A DNA stretch of 10,233 nucleotides from an uncultured Lachnospiraceae bacterium (GTDB taxonomy: Bacteria; Bacillota; Clostridia; Lachnospirales; Lachnospiraceae), in contig CAJTSB010000016.1 of the NCBI GenBank assembly GCA_910578825.1, positions 1 to 10,233 of the forward strand. The letters run 5' to 3'. The position numbers and the translations under genes were made by a program. Below, piece after piece: positions 6,603 through 10,233 of this stretch; the first letter of the stretch is position 1, and each line of letters opens with the position of its first letter. A model generated the notes under the pieces. The model had not been told where the DNA came from, did no database searches, and worked only from the letters and a program-made list of their open reading frames with translations.

Positions 6603-7499
6603 GTGAAGGAAAGCAGATTATTTAAAATCATGTATTATTTACTTGATAAAGGACAGGCTACGGCCCCGGAATTAGCAGAAAGATTTGAAGTTTCTGTAAG
6701 AACTATTTATAGAGATATTGATGCCTTAAGCGGGGCAGGCATTCCTGTTTATACAGAAACAGGTCGAAACGGTGGCATACATTTGATGGATGATTTTGTT
6801 TTGGATAAAGCGGTACTGTCAGAGGAAGAAAAGCAGGAAATTCTTATGGCCATACAGAGCATAAACATTACGCAGAATATTAGCGACAGCCAAACATTGC
6901 AAAAACTTTCTGCAATATTTAATCTTAGCTCGGAGGATTGGCTTGAAGTAGATTTTTCCAGATGGGGAAATAAAGGAACTGACAATGAGAAATTTGAATT
7001 GCTCAAATCGGCGGTAATTCATCAAAAATGCGTTAGAATAACCTATGCAAATTCCTGTGGAACGATTAGAGAAAGAATTGTCCATCCGTTAAAAATGTCG
7101 TATAAATCAATGTCGTGGTACTTAAAGGCATATTGTACAGAAAAACAGGATTACCGTATTTTTAAGCTGACACGGATTATGGATTTGGAGGTTCTTGCAG
7201 ACGGTTTTTGCAAAAATTCATTTCCAGAGGTGGAGGAGACGTTGGAGCGAGACTACAATACGATCGTACTGCGTTTTTCACAAAACATGTCATATCGCGT
7301 TTATGATGAATTCGATAATACGTGGGTAACCAAAGAAGAAAACGGAGATATAATTGTATCTGCTGAAATGCCGGAGGATGAATGGCTAATAGGGTATTTG
7401 TTATCATTTGGAACACAGGTAGATATCATAGAGCCTGCATACCTGAGAGAAATTATAGCCGAACAGGCAAAGAAAATTTATGAGAAATATATCCTTTGA
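6603..7499 (+). CDS. YafY-type HTH/WYL-domain transcriptional regulator
   Basis: A 298-residue protein with an N-terminal HTH_11 (DeoR-like) winged helix (about residues 4-60: RLFKIMYYLLDKG, then VSVRTIYRDIDAL as the recognition helix, then the wing GRNGGIHL) and a WYL domain. The literal Trp172-Tyr173-Leu174 motif sits in 'SMSWYLKAYC', with RIFKLTRI after it. A C-terminal WCX-like stretch ends at 'IIAEQAKKIYEKYIL'. Start choice: GTG 6603 has GGGAGG (6589-6594) 8 nt upstream and gives the usual family start 'KESRLFKI'; the ATG at 6558 lies inside the operator palindrome. WYL domains are ligand sensors, some reported to bind single-stranded nucleic acid and to control DNA-damage responses. The same palindrome before this gene and before the next points to autoregulation and control of the ClbS-like gene. 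Confidence 0.9.
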   Translation: MKESRLFKIMYYLLDKGQATAPELAERFEVSVRTIYRDIDALSGAGIPVYTETGRNGGIHLMDDFVLDKAVLSEEEKQEILMAIQSINITQNISDSQTLQKLSAIFNLSSEDWLEVDFSRWGNKGTDNEKFELLKSAVIHQKCVRITYANSCGTIRERIVHPLKMSYKSMSWYLKAYCTEKQDYRIFKLTRIMDLEVLADGFCKNSFPEVEETLERDYNTIVLRFSQNMSYRVYDEFDNTWVTKEENGDIIVSAEMPEDEWLIGYLLSFGTQVDIIEPAYLREIIAEQAKKIYEKYIL

Positions 7500-7542
7500 A
7501 ACGCACGTATGACCATAATAAGATGCTCGGGGTGCATAAACG

Positions 7543-7576
7543 TTGACACAGGTTGTCAGTATATATATGGTATGAT
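7543..7576 (+). promoter_or_regulatory. Promoter/operator of the ClbS-like gene
   Basis: TTGACA (7543-7548) is a perfect -35 box and is also the left arm of TGACA-CAGGT-TGTCA (7544-7558). TATGGT (7566-7571) is a possible -10 at 17 bp; TATGAT (7571-7576) is a better box but at 22 bp, exactly the spacing seen before the WYL gene. The palindrome matches the WYL-gene palindrome in arms and spacer length, so it is likely bound by that regulator. Confidence 0.55.
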
Positions 7577-7608
7577 TTCTGAGATACAAGGTTAGAGATA
7601 TCTCGAAA
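7576..7608 (+). other. Leader hairpin upstream of the ClbS-like gene
   Basis: TTTC-T-GAGATA (7576-7586) can pair with TATCTC-GAAA (7599-7608): 10 bp with one bulged T and a 12-nt loop. The right side also holds the perfect palindrome GAGATATCTC (7595-7604). It lies near the expected transcription start, so it could be an RNA stem stabilising the leader or a further protein site. Confidence 0.35.
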
Positions 7609-7662
7609 CAGTAATAAAATATTGCAAAATAGATGCGCAGTATTAAAGAAAGGAAAATGAAT

Positions 7663-8205
7663 ATGGGTAGACCAAGAACAAAGACAGACTTATTAACAGC
7701 AGCGACTATGAATTATGAAAAGCTACTCACTCTTATTTCTGGATTGACGGATAAGGAGTTGTCAACTTCTTTTGATTTTTCAAGCGATGAAAAAAAGAAA
7801 GAAGCCCATTGGAAAAGGGATAAAAACCTTCGTGATATATTCATCCATCTTTATGAATGGCATCAGCTTTTACTAAATTGGGTAAATACAAACCAGAATG
7901 GTGATAATAAACCGTTTATTCCATTGCCTTATAATTGGAAAACCTATGGAGATATGAATGTGGAATTTTGGAAAAAACATCAGACCACATCTTTAGAGGA
8001 CGCAAAAAATATGCTTGAGAAATCTCATAATGATGTGATAAAACTGGCAAAAACTTTTTCGAATGAAGAATTGTTTTCGAAAGGCGTTTATAAATGGGTA
8101 GGCAAAAGTACGCTGGGCTCTTATTTTGTCAGCGTTACTGCAAGTCATTATGATTGGGCAATGAAAAAACTGAAAGCGCATAGGAAAAATTGTGCCAGAG
8201 TGTAA
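7663..8205 (+). CDS. ClbS/DfsB-family (DUF1706) protein
   Basis: A 180-residue soluble protein of family length. The start MGRPRTKTDLLTAATMNYEK is the usual N-terminus of this DinB-like four-helix family. It is followed by 'LRDIFIHLYEWHQLLLNW', the 'PLPYNWKTYGDMN' loop, 'EFWKKHQ', and a last helix around 'SHYDWAMKKL'. Founding member ClbS protects colibactin producers by hydrolysing the DNA-alkylating cyclopropane warhead; most relatives are untested, so here protection from an alkylating genotoxin is inference. Start choice: ATG 7663 is 9 nt after AGG of AAAGAAAGGA; in-frame ATGs at 7633 and 7657 are less well placed. The gene follows the WYL regulator in the same direction with its own promoter and the shared palindrome, and converges on ogt, 15 bp away. 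Confidence 0.85.
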   Translation: MGRPRTKTDLLTAATMNYEKLLTLISGLTDKELSTSFDFSSDEKKKEAHWKRDKNLRDIFIHLYEWHQLLLNWVNTNQNGDNKPFIPLPYNWKTYGDMNVEFWKKHQTTSLEDAKNMLEKSHNDVIKLAKTFSNEELFSKGVYKWVGKSTLGSYFVSVTASHYDWAMKKLKAHRKNCARV

Positions 8206-8220
8206 AGTTTAAAGGTTTCA

Positions 8221-8754
8221 TCACAATGCGGTTCCTTTCTTTGGCACAAAGAGTCCTGACATATCTGTTTTTTCCAAGGTGAGAAGCTGAATCTTTTTCT
8301 CGATCCCTCCTCCATAGCCTGTCAAATTACCATTTGCTCCGATAACTCTGTGGCAGGGAATGATAATAGAAATGGGGTTATGTCCAACGGCGCCGCCAAC
8401 TGCCTGGGCAGACATTTTGGCAATACCTCTTTGCTTTGCGATAATGTTTGCAATTTCGCCATATGTCATTGTCTGGCCGAATGGGATGGTAAGCATGATT
8501 TCGCATACAGCCTTGCGGAAGGGTGTTGCCTGCATTTCAAGTGGCGGCGTAAAATCCGGGGCTTTGCCACTAAAATAAATATCAAGCCATTTTTTTGTTT
8601 CCTCAAAAACAGGTAAAATCTTTTCTTCATAATATCTCGGCAGCGTGTCACCGAAATATTTCTGACCGTCAAACCATAATCCCGTTATTTTGTTTCCGTT
8701 GCCTGAAACGGTAATGCCGCCTAAAGGCGAATGATAATGAAAAATGGGTGTCAT
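8221..8754 (-). CDS. ogt: Methylated-DNA--[protein]-cysteine S-methyltransferase
   Basis: A 177-residue suicide repair enzyme that moves the alkyl group of O6-alkylguanine to its own cysteine. The active site PCHRV is at residues 133-137 (Cys134 acceptor), preceded by the DNA-binding helix region 'SAQAVGGAVGHNPISII'. The hallmark 'TPFRKAVCEIMLTIPFGQT' and 'TYGEIA' are at about 77-102, and 'GNLTGYGGGIEKK' follows the active site. The N-terminal 65 residues form the usual variable domain. There is no Ada-type zinc or AraC part, so it is a stand-alone Ogt/MGMT. Start choice: AGGAGG (8763-8768) is 8 nt before ATG 8754; an upstream in-frame ATG at 8784 lies in the -10 box. The C-terminal tail 'GLFVPKKGTAL' is slightly extended. 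Its place next to ClbS-like suggests a joint alkylation-defence role, but it has its own promoter without the palindrome. Confidence 0.96.
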   Translation of the reverse strand: MTPIFHYHSPLGGITVSGNGNKITGLWFDGQKYFGDTLPRYYEEKILPVFEETKKWLDIYFSGKAPDFTPPLEMQATPFRKAVCEIMLTIPFGQTMTYGEIANIIAKQRGIAKMSAQAVGGAVGHNPISIIIPCHRVIGANGNLTGYGGGIEKKIQLLTLEKTDMSGLFVPKKGTAL

Positions 8755-8782
8755 GATATTTACCTCCTCGTGGTTACTTTGC

Positions 8783-8811
8783 ATTATATCATTCTTTTTT
8801 GGGGTTCACAA
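8783..8811 (-). promoter_or_regulatory. Promoter of ogt
   Basis: On the minus strand, TTGTGA (8811-8806) is followed after 17 bp by TATAAT (8788-8783) with an extended -10 TGA immediately before it. The transcription start would be near 8776, giving a short leader with the AGGAGG site. No TGACA/TGTCA palindrome is present here. Confidence 0.75.
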
Positions 8812-8982
8812 TTCAATTATGAGATTGTTGCATATGATTTTGTACAGAATGTTATGGTGGATATTATGCAGATGAGATGCAGGATGACGGGTGTGGGCTC
8901 ACGATTTCTGTCGAAGAGGGGTCATGTATGTACAATATTAAGGGATTTACAATGGTACTGATAAATTTACTATTGTCTGTTC

Positions 8983-9011
8983 TTGACATGTCATTTATCT
9001 ATTATTATAAT
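8983..9011 (+). promoter_or_regulatory. Consensus sigma-A promoter of the PadR operon
   Basis: TTGACA (8983-8988), a 17-bp spacer and TATAAT (9006-9011) give a perfect match in both boxes and the ideal spacing, so the promoter should be strong when not repressed. The 8812-8982 stretch upstream of it shows no gene I can support. Confidence 0.9.
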
Positions 9012-9017
9012 ATACAT

Positions 9018-9047
9018 AGTAATACAAAGTAATATAAAGTAAAGAGG
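9018..9047 (+). repeat. Three 10-bp-phased direct repeats, likely PadR operator
   Basis: AGTAATACAA (9018-9027), AGTAATATAA (9028-9037) and AGTAAAGAGG (9038-9047) start with AGTAA at exact one-helical-turn spacing, between the transcription start and the PadR ribosome binding site, which the last repeat includes. The placement fits autorepression by the PadR protein encoded just downstream. Confidence 0.55.
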
Positions 9048-9053
9048 TAAATT

Positions 9054-9389
9054 ATGAATGACAAATACGAAAGGCAGATGAAAAAAGGTGTCCTGGATAT
9101 GATTGTCCTAAAGCTACTTGCCTCGGAAACCAAGTATGGCTATCAGATTATACAGGAGATGAAGGAAAAGAGTGGGGAAGTATTTCTGCTAAAGGACGGT
9201 ACGCTGTATCCGATTTTGTATCGTTTGGAGGATGATGGGCTGATAGTGGGAAAGTGGAGTGAGGCAATGGGGAAACAGGTTGCGAGGAAATATTATGAGA
9301 TTACCGGAGCGGGGCGTCAGGCATTGGAAGAAATCGAGGCTGTCTGGAGACGCATTTCCATCGGCATATCGAAGATAATGGAGGATTAA
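9054..9389 (+). CDS. PadR-family transcriptional regulator
   Basis: A 111-residue single-domain PadR (subfamily 2 size). The winged helix covers about residues 11-95: 'GVLDMIVLKLLASETKYGYQ' with the KYGY signature, the recognition region 'DGTLYPILYRLEDDGL', and the wing ending in 'RKYYEITGAG' with the conserved Tyr-Tyr-Ile-Thr. A C-terminal helix to 'IMED' serves dimer formation. GAGGT (9044-9048) is 5 nt before the ATG. The gene is followed 3 bp later by a HAAS/DUF3887 membrane protein, a common PadR partner arrangement in clostridia in which PadR senses a ligand and represses the pair. The ligand is unknown. Confidence 0.95.
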   Translation: MNDKYERQMKKGVLDMIVLKLLASETKYGYQIIQEMKEKSGEVFLLKDGTLYPILYRLEDDGLIVGKWSEAMGKQVARKYYEITGAGRQALEEIEAVWRRISIGISKIMED

Positions 9390-9392
9390 ATT

Positions 9393-10040
9393 ATGAATGC
9401 AGATCAATATGTAAATGCTGTTGTAAGGAAGATAAAATGCGGTGGGAAACGGAAAAAAGAGATTAAAAGACAGCTTTTGACAGACCTCCATATGCGTTTG
9501 GAGCAGGGGGAAGGGCTTGAAGAAATTATTTCCCAGATGGGAACGGTACAGGAAATGGCCGATGGGTTTAATGAAAGTATTTCTCAGAATGAGCGGAAGA
9601 AGTTTCGCAGGAATAAAGTGTTAAAGATTGTAATTCCCATTGTAGCAGTATTGCTCCTGCTGGTTGCATTCGCCTGCTGGATGCTGCCCCGGGGCTATGC
9701 GATAGAACAGAGCGAGTATTTTGATGAAATCCAGGTTGAAACGGCCATGAAAAAAACGGTAGAGCTTTTGGATGCAGAGGCATATGAGGCTTTGCAGGAA
9801 AATGCCATTTCTCAGATGAAACCGTATATCAATAAGCAGGAAATGGATAAGGTAAAAGGGCAGCTATCTGGCGATTGGGGAGAGAGGCAGCAATTTGGAA
9901 CAGTCTATATGACAGAGATTGTACAGGGAAATACACACCTTGCAGTGGGAGAGGTTACGGTTGTCTATGAGAATATAACCGTAACATACCGCTTGTCCTA
10001 TGATGAAGAGATGCGTCTGGCGGGATTGTATGTGAGGTAA
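9393..10040 (+). CDS. HAAS-like (DUF1700-type) and DUF3887-like membrane protein
   Basis: A 215-residue protein in three parts. Residues 1-70 are a basic, helical cytoplasmic part (MNADQYVNAVVRKI, then KRKKEIKRQLLTDLHMR, then GLEEIISQMGTVQEMADGFN) matching the HAAS/DUF1700 pattern that usually partners PadR regulators. One membrane segment follows at about 74-97 (ILPIVAVLLLL-type run). Residues 105-215 are an extracytoplasmic alpha/beta domain with 'ETAMKKTVELLDAEAYEAL', 'GDWGERQQFG' and 'VTVVYENITVTYRLSYDEEM', which fits DUF3887. GGAGG (9380-9384) lies 8 nt before the ATG and overlaps the end of padR, so translation is coupled. The function is unknown; an envelope-stress or sensing role is a guess. 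Confidence 0.88.
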   Translation: MNADQYVNAVVRKIKCGGKRKKEIKRQLLTDLHMRLEQGEGLEEIISQMGTVQEMADGFNESISQNERKKFRRNKVLKIVIPIVAVLLLLVAFACWMLPRGYAIEQSEYFDEIQVETAMKKTVELLDAEAYEALQENAISQMKPYINKQEMDKVKGQLSGDWGERQQFGTVYMTEIVQGNTHLAVGEVTVVYENITVTYRLSYDEEMRLAGLYVR

Positions 10041-10233
10041 GGTTTGAGAAATTTATGCGAACGGAACAATCTCTTTTGTTATTTATGTGAGCGCTAAGAT
10101 TTTGCTAAGATTTAGGGAAAAATAGGGAAATTTGGCAGATGGATGTGGTACTATAAATAAAAATACAGAGCTTAAGATGTATAGAGGATAATCAAGAGTT
10201 ATCTGTACATGAAAGGGTATTTTTACAAAATGA
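10041..10233 (+). promoter_or_regulatory. Upstream region of the next gene, with tandem direct repeats
   Basis: GCTAAGATTT occurs at 10093-10102 and 10104-10113 (11-bp period). AGGGAAA follows at 10114-10120 and 10124-10130 (10-bp period). TATAAA at 10152-10157 could be a -10 box, but the nearest -35-like box TTGGCA (10132-10137) is only 14 bp away, which suits an activator-dependent promoter. ATGs at 10209 and 10230 are open to the edge; neither has an ideally spaced ribosome binding site, so no start is called. No good terminator is seen after the HAAS gene; AACAA/TTGTT near 10066-10080 is weak. Confidence 0.45.

Noticed and set aside
8731..8961. Plus-strand 76-codon frame antisense to the start of ogt
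   Set aside because: The first part is antisense to ogt and no ribosome binding site is present. A neighbouring frame contains 'DDGCGL', like a histidine-kinase ATP-box, but one hexamer without any other kinase sequence is not evidence of a remnant.
8984..8993. TGACATGTCA before padR as a third WYL operator
   Set aside because: The arms match, but there is no 5-bp spacer, and TTGACA is needed there anyway as a perfect -35 box, so it may be coincidence.
10209..10233. ATG at 10209 as the start of the next gene
   Set aside because: Only eight codons are visible and no ribosome binding site precedes it; ATG 10230 with AAAGGG 12 nt upstream is equally possible. No call made.

Overview
The window looks like a chromosomal accessory stretch of a low-GC Gram-positive anaerobe, most likely a gut clostridium of the Lachnospiraceae type. 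The reasons are the AT-rich intergenic DNA, strong AGGAGG-type ribosome binding sites at nearly every gene, sigma-A-like promoters, and the protein families present (BcrA-type ABC transporter, YafY/WYL regulator, PadR plus HAAS/DUF3887 pair). The taxonomic call is inference; nothing in the window fixes a species.

Layout. (1) 1-1199, minus strand: the 5' two-thirds or so of a gene for a membrane-anchored P-loop NTPase that runs off the left edge. It is divergent from a small unknown protein (1637-2083). The 437-bp gap between them carries two copies of a 21-bp inverted-repeat element. (2) 2322-5857, plus strand: an efflux or self-protection operon. It has a TetR regulator with two matched operators in its own promoter and leader, an ABC ATPase of the lantibiotic/bacitracin type with a Glu in place of the Q-loop Gln, a six-segment ABC-2 permease, and an MFS exporter. 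(3) 5861-6479, minus strand: the decayed remains of a second TetR gene and a CPBP-type intramembrane protease, still joined by an ATGA overlap. (4) 6548-8811: a likely DNA-damage or genotoxin module made of a WYL regulator, a ClbS/DfsB-family protein, and a convergent O6-methylguanine-DNA methyltransferase (ogt). The WYL and ClbS genes share a TGACA-N5-TGTCA palindrome in front of them. (5) 8983-10040: a PadR regulator and a membrane protein with an N-terminal HAAS-like part and a C-terminal DUF3887-like part, behind a consensus promoter and three 10-bp-phased repeats. (6) 10041-10233: the upstream region of the next, unseen gene, with 11-bp-phased direct repeats of the type bound by OmpR/PhoB regulators.

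How it fits together. Four of the blocks are small sensor-plus-effector units: TetR with pumps, WYL with ClbS, PadR with a membrane protein, and the NTPase with its operator-like region. This is a tolerance and stress region rather than a metabolic one. No transposase, integrase, tRNA, rRNA or CRISPR array is visible. The most novel candidates are the left-edge NTPase with its duplicated operator, and the operator shared by the WYL and ClbS genes.
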